A DNA stretch of 64,000 nucleotides, taken from contig CM119267.1 in NCBI GenBank assembly GCA_051294375.1, forward strand, positions 23,065,486-23,129,485, read 5' to 3'. The notes beneath the pieces are model-generated. The model did not search any database and was not told the origin of the DNA. It saw nothing but the letters and a program-made list of their open reading frames with translations. Below, one piece after another: positions 1-11,500 of this stretch (its first letter is position 1; each line of letters begins with the position of its first letter). Source of the DNA: Paraspadella gotoi (Eukaryota; Chaetognatha). Made by a program: the position numbers and the translations under genes.

Positions 1-1428
1 ATTGATTACGTCTATTTGTATTGCGATTCATGTGGCTAATATTAATTGTGTTTGACTAGTCATGATTGTGTAATATTCTTTTTTTTCTCTTAATTTCTTT
101 TCCTCTACTCCTAAATAGTCCAGCTAAAAAATAAAAACAGCTCCGACGACGTTTAACCGAAGCAGCGTTGCTCTTTTATTTCGATAAAAGAATTACGCGT
201 TGTTTCAGTGAGCGTTCGTCGCGACATTTTCCGCGTTGTCGTCGGTTTTTCGAACTACGCCGTCCGTGGGAGATTACGACCGTGCATATAACTACAATAA
301 TATCTACCTATATATGCTGTACGCTGCATCATTAATTTTATGATATTCCGAATTTTAAATTGATGAAATAAAATGTTCCATTGTTGAACTGTTTTTACTT
401 TAATGAACATGAAACATTACACAACGAGATACAGATAGTTGATATATGTATTTACAAGCAACTCCGTGCAATTACATAATTTAAAATGAAAATCTATCTT
501 AAAAAATCATCATTGGTTTTTAATTGAAACCCGTTTTGGTGACAACGTTGGTCTGCCTCCTTGAGCGAGAAATCCAGCCAAACAAGTTATCTCGACATCC
601 AGGCCCGAAAAAACATAGGAAACAATAATTTCTGTCGCCACCGTATTGTCGCTAAAAATTCCAAGAAGAAATCCAAATAATAATTATTTTTTTGGGTAAG
701 TTGCGAAAGTATAAAAATTGTTGTTAATTAAGTCCGCTTAATTTAATTGATAAATAAGGTCAAATATGCCAAATATGAAGGGAAAAGGCCGGATTATTAG
801 CTTTATTCTATTGGTTGTGCAATGTGCATGCCGTTCTTTTTCGCCCCCGTTTTTTGTTGCATAAACTATAATGTTAACTATAAAGCTTAAAAACAAAATA
901 AATTACGAAACAAACGTTGCCCCTTAGTAATTTTATAGTATTAACTCTTCCTACGAGAGAGGGTAAAATGCAAAATTCGGTGTGGGCGATTAATAATATG
1001 ATAAAGAAAAAAGCGAAAATAAAAAAAGAGAATTAAATCTCCCCGCGAAGATTTAATCTTTCAACTTTAGCGAAAAGATTTTTAAACAAAAAAAATCTCT
1101 TTTTTTTCTAAAGCTTTCATTTAAAAGTAAAAAAAAATAAGGGTTCAAAAATTCCCGAAATGAAAAAGAATATAATGCCCAAATAAACAAAGTACTTTTT
1201 AATCTTTTTAACAAAGTACTTTTTAATCTTTGGAACATACGTTGTTAAAAAATCCGATTTTATTAAGTTTAAGCGAAGTATATTCGTTAAAAGCTTCGCT
1301 TATAACCGAATAGAGTCAATAAATTGTGACAAAAAAGATATCGTTGAATAACTATTGTTATTATTTCCAATAATAGTATCAATCAGTACCGAATTATCTT
1401 AAGTACTGACAGTAATTCCCCAATTAAA
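1..1428. other. AT-rich intergenic, no gene seen
   Basis: No open frame with family resemblance was found on either strand. The stretch is rich in A and T runs. Around 1190-1232 a 22-bp block (core AAAGTACTTTTTAATCTTT) occurs twice in tandem. The part just below 1429 lies downstream of the minus-strand U1 gene, where its 3' box would be expected, but I could not fix a clear 3'-box match. Confidence 0.5.
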
Positions 1429-1590
1429 CGGGGTTAGCGCGAACGCAGACCCCACTATCACAAATTATGCTCCCGAGTTTCCCACATTTGGGGAAATCGC
1501 AAGGGTCAGCCCAACCGAAGTGCAATGGAAGGGCCTCGCCCTGGGGGAACCTCCTTGCTGATCAAGGTATCCCCTGAGCCAGGTAAGTAT
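1429..1590 (-). ncRNA. U1 spliceosomal snRNA
   Basis: The reverse strand starts with ATACTTACCTG, the conserved U1 5' end that pairs with 5' splice sites. It continues through the four U1 stem-loops in order: a stem-loop I region with GATACC, stem-loop II with the U1A-binding loop ATTGCAC, and stem-loop III ending in GCGATTTCCCC. Then come GGGAAACTCG, the Sm site AATTTGTG and the terminal GCGTTCGCGC hairpin. The length of about 162 nt matches the usual 164 nt. Compared with human U1 as I recall it, loop I reads GATCAGC instead of GATCACG; this swaps two bases inside the U1-70K recognition loop. The rest looks intact, so I call it a real gene. A slightly diverged copy is the alternative. Confidence 0.93.
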
Positions 1591-3132
1591 GCTCTACCGA
1601 GAAAATCGCGAGTCTTTGTTTCTGCACTGATTTTTTTGCATGTTAAGTGTCGAAATCGAACCTTTATCATTGTCCCAAAAAGAACTTATGCAACCTGAAT
1701 TTTTTTTTTTTCAATTGAGTCGTTTCCTACTATTTCAGAATAGGTTTTAATTTAGTAATAAATTTCTAAAAATATATACCGATAGTAAATTATTTTTTTA
1801 CTTTATAAAGAGAAATTTGTTTCCAGAGAATAACACTTAGACTTAATATGAAAATTACGTTCGAGATTGAGACATCGAAAAAAAAACAAAAGATTGTTAC
1901 TTGTCTAACCGACTAACGTTATAAATAATATCTTTTTAAATAATCGCACGAACTCCATTACCTAAACAAAATACGTATATATGAAGAGTAAACAGTCATA
2001 AATTCTTTGCGGGGTCATTAATTACAGAATCACAGATACTAAATCAAATCAAACCTACCGTTTAGGGTGATAGCGTTGCAATCCGATAATGATCACGTGT
2101 ATGTATGTATGTATGTATGTATTTAAATTTTGAAAACATGATTTTGTGTATTTACGTAAAAAATTCGTTTTGTTTCCAGCAGGAGAATGCGACTGGAATT
2201 GATTGCTTACACTTCTTGGTCGATGCGTCGAAAACGATGCCTGAAAACGTGACACTTCCCCTTCCACAGTGATCGAAATTTAAGATCAAAGACATCAAAA
2301 ACTTTCAAAGAATTCATTTGGAAAATGAAATTTCATAATAAATGATTAATTTTTTCATTCTTTACAAAGTTCCTCCCTTCTTCCCCACGTGTTTTGGCGA
2401 TGTTTTGAGAGAGATAGCTTGTTTTACGAGACTGCGTAACTGTAATATTGTTCCTTTTTCTTTCTATTTTAATTATATCGCATTATCGATTGGTAAATTT
2501 TTTTTGTGTTTCCAAGTATTGGCACCTCTGTAAAAACTCTTAACCAAATTTCTGAGTATATTTTTAAAACCGACCGTTCTACCCTATTCAGTTTTGACTG
2601 TTATCCATTTTCAATCTTCATCCATCATTGATGATTCGTACACTATTACATTCATTTTGTAGGTTTGCTCTTTGCCTCTGAGAATACTGAGTTTCGACCT
2701 TGAAGACTATCGGTGATTCAAGAAAGTTAAGCAATAGGTAAAAAAAAATAATATTTTTAGAGAAAACACTATCAAAATGGTTTAAGATATCAAACGGTTA
2801 ATACTGAAAAGATGGAACAATAATTCTGAAAAATTTAGCAGTCCCCAGAGCTTCGGATGAGGCGAGTAAACTGGTCCGTCACAATTAACTGCTGGTGGCA
2901 GTTAATCAGTAGGTTGAGAATGGTGCAATGACCAATGACCAATTTTAATCCACCGTACATCATCATTTCCCTCCGGAGAAGTCTGTTATCTCTACTAGGC
3001 AATGTTGACAATGCTGCCAATGTTGCATCGCAACCACTTAGCGCCTTATCCACAATTATCTCAATTTTTGTTTATTTTAGGATTTCACGTGCGATGGAAT
3101 TTTCGTCGATTAAGAAATAAAAGAGAGACAAT
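1591..3132. other. Intergenic with ATGT microsatellite
   Basis: It holds the upstream region of the U1 gene (minus strand) and a short (ATGT)n run near 2099-2124. A candidate 3' splice site, TTTATTTTAG, sits at about 3070-3080, just before the small membrane-protein ORF, so that gene may have an upstream non-coding exon. Nothing else is recognisable. Confidence 0.45.
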
Positions 3133-3399
3133 ATGGAAGGAACCTTGCTTTTCATGGTGATGTTGGGAGTGGTTTCGCTCGTCAGCGCCTTCATTTGCGG
3201 CGCGGGCGTCTGCGTGGAAAGACGGTGGACGTCCTCGACTCCAAAGCCAGCTTCGGACCGGAAGGAACATGACGTTGGTCTGCCTAACGCGAATCTCCCG
3301 ACCTACGAGCAGGCCGTCGCCGCCTCGCCCCCCTTTCCCGAGCTTTTCTTGAAGGTTTCCGGCGCCGGATTCGATGAGCCGCCGGCTTACGTTTTGTAG
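3133..3399 (+). CDS. Small single-pass membrane protein with PY motifs
   Basis: An 88-residue intact frame in one exon. Residues 4 to 28 are a hydrophobic segment (signal anchor or signal peptide) followed by CVERRW, then a polar tail. The tail carries LPTYEQAV and ends in EPPAYVL; both resemble L/PPxY ligands for WW domains of NEDD4-type ubiquitin ligases. Small membrane adaptors of this design (VOPP1/WBP1-like) are known, but I cannot assign an orthologue. The high GC of this frame against AT-rich flanks supports coding. Its last roughly 50 bp and adjoining 3' flank are duplicated at 4198-4302. The ATG at 3133 has A at -3 and is the only good start. The function is inferred from the motifs only. 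Confidence 0.6.
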   Translation: MEGTLLFMVMLGVVSLVSAFICGAGVCVERRWTSSTPKPASDRKEHDVGLPNANLPTYEQAVAASPPFPELFLKVSGAGFDEPPAYVL

Positions 3400-4097
3400 A
3401 CGCCACTGAAGGCCTGACGAGGATGGTAGATTTCCATGGTATTTAGTAGAGTGGAGCACTAGGGAACAAAAATTTTATTTTATTTTGAGTGAACAAACAA
3501 GGATATTTAGATGTAAGATAGTATGATTAAGGAGTTAAAAAATATTTTGCTTATATTGTTTGTGGAACAGTATCATTAATTATAATATATTTATAATAAT
3601 ATCCTTATAAAATAATAAATTTTCAAAATAATTTTTAAAAAATTTTATTAAAGATTCTGATTCTGATTCTTCATAAAAAGTTAGATCAAAAATATAAAAT
3701 ATGTTATTAAAAATTTCAATGTTTTTAGAGTCAAAAATGGAAAAAAAATCAAATTTTTTACTTTTTTACGCTTTATAGTAAAAACTATTATATGATGGAA
3801 CGTTTTGGTCCTTTTTCGCAGCTTTAACCTAAAAATATCATGTATAATATTTTTATACAATAATACAATAACAATGTAAAGTTTTTCAGTCTTTTCCGGC
3901 GAATCCGAAACTATTTTTAAAATTAGAAAAATATGATTTAAAAATTTTATAACTTTATAAGGATATTACTATAAAAAAATTTAATTAATGACACTGTTAT
4001 ACAATTTTTTTTTAAAAAGGGCTTAATTATTTTTTATTACATGTACAAAGGCAGCAAAAAAACATTGTTTCATCGCTCAATCTTTACATCACTCCAC
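3400..4097. other. AT-rich intergenic
   Basis: Very AT-rich sequence with short ATTTTTAAAA-type runs and the repeated word GATTCTGATTCTGATTC near 3651-3669. No gene, RNA or mobile element is recognisable. Confidence 0.5.
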
Positions 4098-4385
4098 CCT
4101 AGTATTTAGTGTTTTGATGAATTAAAGACTTCCTCGTTCTCTTTTTTTCAGTACTTCTTAACAAACCTATTACAAAGTATCATAATAATGATTACGGTCT
4201 TGAAGGTTTCCGGCGCCAGATTCGATGAGCCGCCGGCTTACATTTTGTAGACGCCACTGAAGACCTGACGAGTATGGTAGATTTCCATGGTATTTAGTGT
4301 TATGATAAATTAAAGACTTCCTCGTTCTCTTTTTTTCTTTACTTCTTAACAAACCTATTACAAAGTATCATAATAATGATTACAA
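4098..4385. repeat. Tandem duplication containing the 3' end of the PY-motif gene
   Basis: A block of about 85 bp (ATTAAAGACTTCCTCGTTCTC through AATAATGATTAC) occurs at about 4112-4196 and again at 4299-4384 with few changes. Between the copies, 4198-4302 repeats the end of the PY-motif ORF and its 3' flank (original 3348-3450), including the EPPAY codons and the stop, with scattered substitutions. It looks like a segmental duplication of the gene tail. No promoter or start codon accompanies it, so it is a gene fragment rather than a second gene. Confidence 0.8.
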
Positions 4386-5737
4386 AATTGTTCAGCTTCG
4401 CTTTAAATCTAAATAAACCTAAGCTTAAAAAATAAATTTTCTCATGTGAAGTTTAACATGCAACTAAAAAGACAGGTTTTTTATGTTTTAAAAACATAAG
4501 TTAATATTAATTAAAGAATTTGAAAGTTTTACTGTATGTATTCTTTGTTTTCGGTTAAATAAAAAAAAATTCTTACTTGATAATTTGAAATTACTGACTG
4601 ATTGCTAATTCGGTTGTGAGTGCCAAAATCTGGCGTTCTATTATTCTGAATAAAAATCGGAGACCTGCGTCGCGGGAGACGAAGCCACTGAAATCAATGC
4701 GAGTATTGTTCAATGAACAATGGGGAAACAAATATAAAAAACGATGACAATGCTCCCGCAGCTACCATCAGCTCCATTGTTATCCAGTTGTAAAGAACAT
4801 AGTTGGTAATCTGTTTTACATGCTAAACTATCTTTCTCATAAATATAAGTAATTGGTATAACCAAAATATATTTTTAAATACATTTTTTAAAGTTTTTGG
4901 AAGTTAAATCTTTATCGATACGATACTATCGATAGCAGTTTCGTTATTCAATATTGAGATTTTAACCACAAACTGATTTATGGAAAGGGGGAATACCGAG
5001 GAATCCGTCGACAAGCAGACGTCGAAGCCAGAACTGCAATAATTGAAAGAGCGTGGTCGTCGTGGTTGGGCTTCCTCTCCCTCCTCCTCCTCTTTTCCCT
5101 CCTCCTCTTCCTCCTCCTCCTCTTCCTCATTCAAATTTTTCCGCGTCTCAGATTTTGTTTTGTTCTGACGTCACGACAGCGACGGCGACGGCGTCTGTAA
5201 ACAAAGACCCCGAGTTTTTCCGGCGCATTCCAACTTTCCTTGACGATTTTTCGCGATTTCTTCGTCAAATTTTTACGAAATCACGTTAACGATTACATTT
5301 TCCTTTTTATTTTGATATTCGTTTTGCGAAGGGTAATTTCGGAAATAAATTAAATATGAAAATTTTCAAATTACTTGTTTCACTATTTTTTATTTTTTAT
5401 TTTTATATTTTATGAAAGATTTACCATTTAATCTATATTCTTTAAATATATATATATTGCTTTCTTAAAAATTTTTTACTTATCATTATATCTAATAACT
5501 CATTTTGGGAATGGGAAGTCAGTGTTGTCTTCTGGAAATAGAGGGAGCATCTACACAACACAAGGTTAGATTACAATCTGTCCTAGTTTTCTAATAGATA
5601 TCACACATCATTCCTGTTAGAAAGTCATTAATGAAAAATCATAATATCTAATAGGCTGAACAGAAAGGGGTGGGAATGGATAATTTTTTGATGGGGGACC
5701 AAAGTTATATATGATCTTTTTTAAAAACTAATAGGGA

Positions 5738-5768
<31 letters not shown>

Positions 5769-5913
5769 CGAAAAAGTTTTTTTTCTTGGAAATCTTTGAC
5801 CCGGTTTAAAACACAATTTTTGACACCAGCGTTTTCTTAACAATATCGAAATCATTCCGTTTTCAGTTCGTACGTAAATTTAAAGAAATAAATAAAAATT
5901 AAGACAATTCATA
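4386..5913. other. Intergenic upstream of EIF4A3
   Basis: An AT-rich first half is followed by a CpG- and pyrimidine-rich patch at about 5000-5285 with CCTCCTC repeats and a perfect CRE palindrome. A (TAA)n microsatellite lies at about 5737-5764. The 78-codon plus-strand frame at 5053-5289 is low complexity (proline-rich, from the CCTCCT repeat) and resembles no protein I know. The GC-rich patch may be a promoter or 5' UTR exon of EIF4A3. Confidence 0.4.
5166..5173. promoter_or_regulatory. CRE palindrome
   Basis: TGACGTCA is a perfect CREB/ATF site, in the only CpG-rich patch between the U1/PY-motif area and EIF4A3, about 740 bp before the EIF4A3 start codon. Eight bases can occur by chance. 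The local CpG and GC enrichment is what makes a promoter plausible. Confidence 0.35.
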
Positions 5914-8121
5914 ATGGCGGCTTTGAAAGGAGCGAAACGAGTTTTGCCCGAAGACCTGGAAAACGTCGAATTCGAAACAAGCGAAGATGTGGAGGTCACG
6001 CCCACCTTTGACGGAATGGGGCTTCGTGAAGTGAGTAGGGACCGTTAATTTTTATTTAGTATTAAGTTAAAACTCACGTGCGATTTGTGTTATATCCAGG
6101 ACCTGCTCCGCGGGGTTTACGCGTATGGTTTCGAAAAACCATCAGCCATTCAACAGAGAGCCATCAAACCAATCGTCAAAGGTGATGGTTTCACAGCCTC
6201 TCTCACAAATGAGTCGAAACTTACCAGCTTATCCTACTTGATTCTTTAAACCTTTCAGGACGCGATGTCATCGCTCAGGCGCAATCCGGCACCGGAAAAA
6301 CAGCCACATTTTCTACAGCGGTACTGCAGACTCTGGACATTCAGGTCCGCGAGACGCAGGCGTTGATTCTGGGCCCCACGCGAGAGTTGGCAACACAAAT
6401 TCAGAAAGTGATCTTGGCGCTGGGAGATTACATGTCGGTCCAGTGCCACTCTTGCATCGGCGGCACAAACATCGGCGAGGACATCCGGAAGCTCGACTAC
6501 GGGCAACACGTCGTCGCTGGAACCCCCGGAAGGGTGTTCGACATGATCCGTCGAAGGAATCTCAGAACTCGGGCTATCAAGATGTTGGTCAGTTTAGTTA
6601 ATAAAAATATATGCCTGAGTTTCTGGCCTATCTATTACCCAATAAGCAATATCCATAGTTTGTTAAGCCCTGACGACCAATAATCTCAGCGTACCCTTTT
6701 TTTTATAATCCATAAATCCATATAAAATCGAAAGTTGTACGTAATTAATTTAGATTGTAACTTAGATCATAATTGATTATTCTACCTAGTTTCTTGGGTT
6801 ATTTTGAAGCCATAATTAAGTTGTAAAAACATTATCAGGTTCTCGACGAGGCGGACGAGATGCTGAACAAAGGATTCAAGGAACAGATTTACGACGTCTA
6901 CCGTTATTTGCCGCCCGCCACTCAAGTCGTCCTCATCTCGGCCACGCTCCCCCACGAAATTCTCGAGATGACCAACAAATTCATGACCGGTTGGTAGTTG
7001 TTCTTCCCAGAGGCGTTCAGGGTTGTTTTAGTAGATTGTACGTACTTGAAATTATCTGAAAATGAGAATAGCCTAATCGGCGTTTTCTTGTTTTTTTTTT
7101 TACTGTAACGTTTTCTTTTCTTCCTCCGCAGATCCCATCCGCATTTTGGTCAAACGTGACGAGTTGACCCTCGAAGGCATCAAGCAGTTCTTCGTCGCCG
7201 TGGAGCGCGAAGAGTGGAAGTTCGACACCCTCTGCGATCTCTACGACACTCTCACCATCACGCAGGCCGTCATTTTCTGCAACACCAAACGAAAGGTGAA
7301 AAAAGTCATCAGCGTCGTTGTTATACATACGGGGACCGACTTTTAAAAAAAAAATATTTTGGAATTAATCAACATTAAGCATTAAAAATTAAGCAAAAAT
7401 TCGTTTTCTTCAATTTTATCTGAGACTTTTTTACATAGGTGGACTGGTTGACGGAGAAAATGCGTGAAGCCAACTTCACCGTGTCGTCGATGCACGGCGA
7501 CATGCCGCAAAAGGAGAGAGAGGCCATCATGAAGGAGTTTAGATCGGGTTCGTCGTCGTTGTTGTTGTTGAAATTTGAATAATAAATGGTACAATCACCT
7601 CATTTAAACATTTAATCGTTTTCAAACTCAGGCGCCACCCGCGTTTTGATCACTACCGACATTTGGGCGCGAGGCATCGATGTTGCACAAGTCTCCCTCG
7701 TCATCAACTACGACTTGCCGAAGTATGTTTAGCATATACTTTTGATGTATATACTATGTATTAAACTATTATGCTTTTAGATTTTGTATAATATGTTTAA
7801 GCGACAAGTATTGATGTCAGAAACTTTTTTTCTCCTGTAGTCAATCAATCATTAGCTAACATTTCTTTCTTGCATTTCCAGCAACCGTGAGTTGTACATT
7901 CATCGTATCGGCCGGTCGGGTCGCTTCGGCCGCAAGGGTGTCTCCATCAACTTCGTCAAAAACGACGACATCAGGATTTTGAGAGATATTGAGCAGTACT
8001 ACTCCACGCAGGTGCGCGCGGGAGATGGCGCTTAAAATGGGATTTCAATTTTTCAAACGTTAAAAATTTCCTGTTTCCTCAGATCGACGAAATGCCGATG
8101 AACGTGGCCGATTTAATTTGA
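5914..8121 (+). CDS. EIF4A3: ATP-dependent RNA helicase eIF4A-III
   Basis: DEAD-box helicase core of the exon junction complex, which clamps RNA upstream of exon junctions for mRNA export, localisation and nonsense-mediated decay. Nine exons: 5914-6030, 6100-6181, 6259-6587, 6839-6989, 7132-7295, 7439-7547, 7632-7722, 7882-8011, 8083-8121, giving 403 residues (human 411 as I recall). Motifs appear in order: Q motif GFEKPSAIQ, Walker [26 protein letters not shown], and HRIGRSGR near the end. It ends in VADLI, as eIF4A-III proteins do. The N-terminus [18 protein letters not shown] is the eIF4A3 type, not eIF4A1/2. A likely poly(A) signal AATAAA is at 8240. All donors are GT and phases agree throughout. 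Confidence 0.97.
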
Positions 8122-8529
8122 AACTGGACATTCGCTTTTAACTTCTTAATGGAATCCCACTTTCCTTCATTCGTCGCATTTTTGTTGGTTTTCTCGCGAC
8201 CAGAAGATTTAGAAACACCCATTCCACGTTTTCCAGTCGAATAAATTTTCATTGTTAATCGATTCTTTTTAAATTACTGTACCGTAGTTTGCTGTATTTA
8301 GATTTTAATGGTCGACGTTGATGGAAATTGGCTTCCATATAATCTCTTCTTACATTTTCGTTCTTCGCGCGTTCTTAGCAAGCGCACGATTGTGTTTCTC
8401 CCTCGCAGTCGCCCTATGTTCGTGTTACTTTGAAATCTAAAATCGTATCAGTTTATCATAGAAAAAACTTAAAAAAACTAAACTAAGAAGCTTGTTCGAT
8501 GCTTTCATCGAAAGGGCGTGTCGTTAATC
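8122..8529. other. EIF4A3 3' UTR and AF9/ENL-like 5' region
   Basis: It contains the EIF4A3 poly(A) signal (8240-8245) and about 280 bp before the next start codon. No further motif stands out, and no spacer gene is visible. Confidence 0.5.
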
Positions 8530-11500
8530 ATGTCTCAGAACATTAGCGTCACCATTGTCCTGGGTCAATGGTCTCGACGGATTTCGGCCGATAGTTCTAT
8601 GGCTAACGAGCGGAACCATCTCAGCGAGGAGGCCTTGTCAAATCCGGCCATCGCTAGCAAGCCGATGACCCACGAGTGGCGCGTTTACGTCACTGGAAAA
8701 GACGGCGACGAAAAGTTCAGCCAATTCGTCGAGAAGGTCGTCTTTTACTTGGACCGTACCTTCGCCAATCACAAGCGGGTTTCCAAAGTGAGCCTTGGAT
8801 TTTTAAGTTTGAACAAAGCCCTGATGAGCTTAACCGTTTTGTATTCATATTCGTCTTTATTTTCGCAGTCACCGCCATTTCAAGTGCAGACCTTGGGATG
8901 GGGGAACTTCGATATTCCTCTCGAAGTCTACTTTCGAAGCAAAAGTAAGTGTGTTGTAAGACAAAAGGATGAAAAGATCTAAAATGGCCTTTTCTCCCAA
9001 CAATCGACAGACCAAGAGCCGAGGAAGATTCGTTACATTTACAAACTTCTTCTCATGGACGAAACTTCTGAAAAGTTCGAGAGATGGGAAAGAATAACGT
9101 TTAGAAAACCGCCGGAAGAATTTAGGTGAGTTTGTTTGAAGATAATTGCCTGTAAATTTTCTTGGTTATATTTTTTCAAAAGATGTGAATAAATTGTCCT
9201 AATCAATATGGTGTGTCCTGAGCGATAAGTTTAAATACTGAAGTGTCCCAGGCAAGATCTTTCAATTCTTTTTTGTGTATACTTCTGTGCAGAGAACTGC
9301 TACTGGCCAGCGGCGGCACGCTAGTTGAAGACGGCCGAGAATCTATTCATAACTCACCAGCTTCGTCGTCTCAGCCCTCACCTGCTTCCTCCAGTAGAGT
9401 AAGCACTCCATTATCAATTTTAATCATCTCCGATGCTCTGAAATCCTTTCTTCTATCTTTAGCCTAGCCCGTACGCCAACAAGACACCAGCGAGTCTAAT
9501 GCAGAAGCCAGTGTCTCAGTCCAAACCAAAATCTGAGACGGTCGCCGACGATTTCTCTGACGTCTTCGGTCCGCCCGTCAAGAAAGTGAGTCGTTTGTCA
9601 TGCAATAGTTGGTCGCGAAGCCATACGCGGCTCTGGAAATATTGTTCAATCACCTCCTTGTATCATTTCAGGTTTCGAGCGAGCAGAAGAGTAGCAAGAA
9701 GCCGAAGAACTCAACTGCCTCAACGACGGCCTCTTCTGGCCCTTCCGCTCCTTCGAACGCCTCTTCGGCGCCAAGCCCCAGTCCTTCGTCCGCTTCCTCC
9801 AACAAAAGCTCCAAGTCTTCGACGTCGAAATCTTCTCAAGTCAAGACGTCCAAGTCAGAAAACGGAGAGAGTTCCAACAAGTGTGTTGGATTTATTTTAA
9901 TTTAACTTAAAATATTAAAATAATCTTTATTTCTCACACTTTTTTTATTAGAACTTCACCCAGAGGAACCAAATCTGAATCGAAACTCGATGCCAATGGC
10001 GGGGACAGGGGCGATCGAGGACGATCGCAATCCAAAAAGCGCAAGAATAATTCCGAGGAAAGATCGAGAGCGACGACTTCGTCTCCGCCCGCCGATTCGG
10101 CGAAAAGGTCGGTATTAATGATATATCCAACTTGTAATTGTTATCAACTCTTTCTCGTCCATTTAGCAAAGAACCGAAAATCGTCAAATCGAAGTCGATA
10201 TCGAAACTGACTTCTTCGAAAAAGCCGAAGCCATCCTCTTCGCGCGCCGCCAGTCCTCGCGCCGCCCCCAAGAGTCCGCTCATATCCTCCGATTCCAGCG
10301 AAAGCGAATCTAGTCCCAGGTGAGTTTGTTTCGTTATTAAGAATTCATGTTTAGTGATAGAGATTTTTATCAAATTGTTATTATCAATCAATTCTTTTCT
10401 TTCTTCCACGGACCATAGTTCTTCCGGCTCCGACGGCAGCGACGACGATGATCAACCGAGCAAAACGACGACGACGACGACGACGACGACGAAAAGAAAA
10501 AAGAAGAGATCTGGGAATTCCGCGGCCAGTTCCAAGAAGGACTCTTCCTCCGACTCTTCCTCCCGGGATGAATCGCGATCACCTTCCCCTCCACCTACCA
10601 AGGCAAAACCAAAGACAGGAAAAAGAGGTGAGGCCTTTTTATAGGATTATAGGAAATATGAATGTCGGCCGATATTCAAAGGCCCACTTTGAATCGATAG
10701 ACCCAAGTTGGTTATTTTCCGTTCCCACCCTTGGATGCCTTGATTTCTTCGCTCACAGGCAAACCTTCGCCTTCTTCTTCATCCTCGTCGTCTTCCTCGT
10801 CGTCGTCATCGGACTCTGATTCGGCGGGGTCTCCGCCTCCGCCTCCGCCGCCTGCAAAGTCACCAAAAGGTCATTTTTATTTTTTATTTTTATCTTCGTT
10901 GACGTTGATTTTGCCATCTTTATTCTTTAACGTTGTCCTTCCATTTCAAGGCGCCTCAAGATCCAAGCCAAAGAAAGATCGGACGCGGCGATCGTCCTCT
11001 CCTCGCGGAGAAGTCAAGGAAGTCGTCGTCAAATCAAAACCCAAAACGAAGGAGAAGAAAGGTGAGAGAAGTCGTTTCGCGCTTTGGTTTAAATTCGTAA
11101 GCGACGAAACTTAACGACTCGCCCCGAAGACCTCCACTTGTATTTGGAAAAAAAAGGGCAATCCTGTCTTTGTATATAGAGTCGGGCATTGCATTAGTTC
11201 ACCCCGCCTATAAGCATGACACCTTCAGTCGTGACCCGGTGGCTCATAAAGCCATCAGCTCATGATCACGAGGTACCGGCTTCAATCTCAACCCGGTACC
11301 TCCCCTGCGGGATGCGCGATGACGGCCGTAAACCGTCTTGGGGCATGGAAAACCCCCAAGCCTGGTTCCAAGCCTAGGACCCGTTCCATGGCTCCTTGAG
11401 GGCTTTAAGGAGTTGCGGATAGCGCTCTTCAGCACAATTAGCCCCTTATCCACATATATGGTTTTACAGTTATATACTCGAATTCGAATTTAATTTTCCG

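Noticed and set aside
5053-5289. Proline-rich 78-codon ORF as a gene
   Set aside because: Created by a CCTCCT repeat in a CpG-rich promoter-like patch; no conserved features.
11223-11300. Functional tRNA gene
   Set aside because: A- and B-box-like words are present, but no clean acceptor or T stem forms; better explained as a SINE head.
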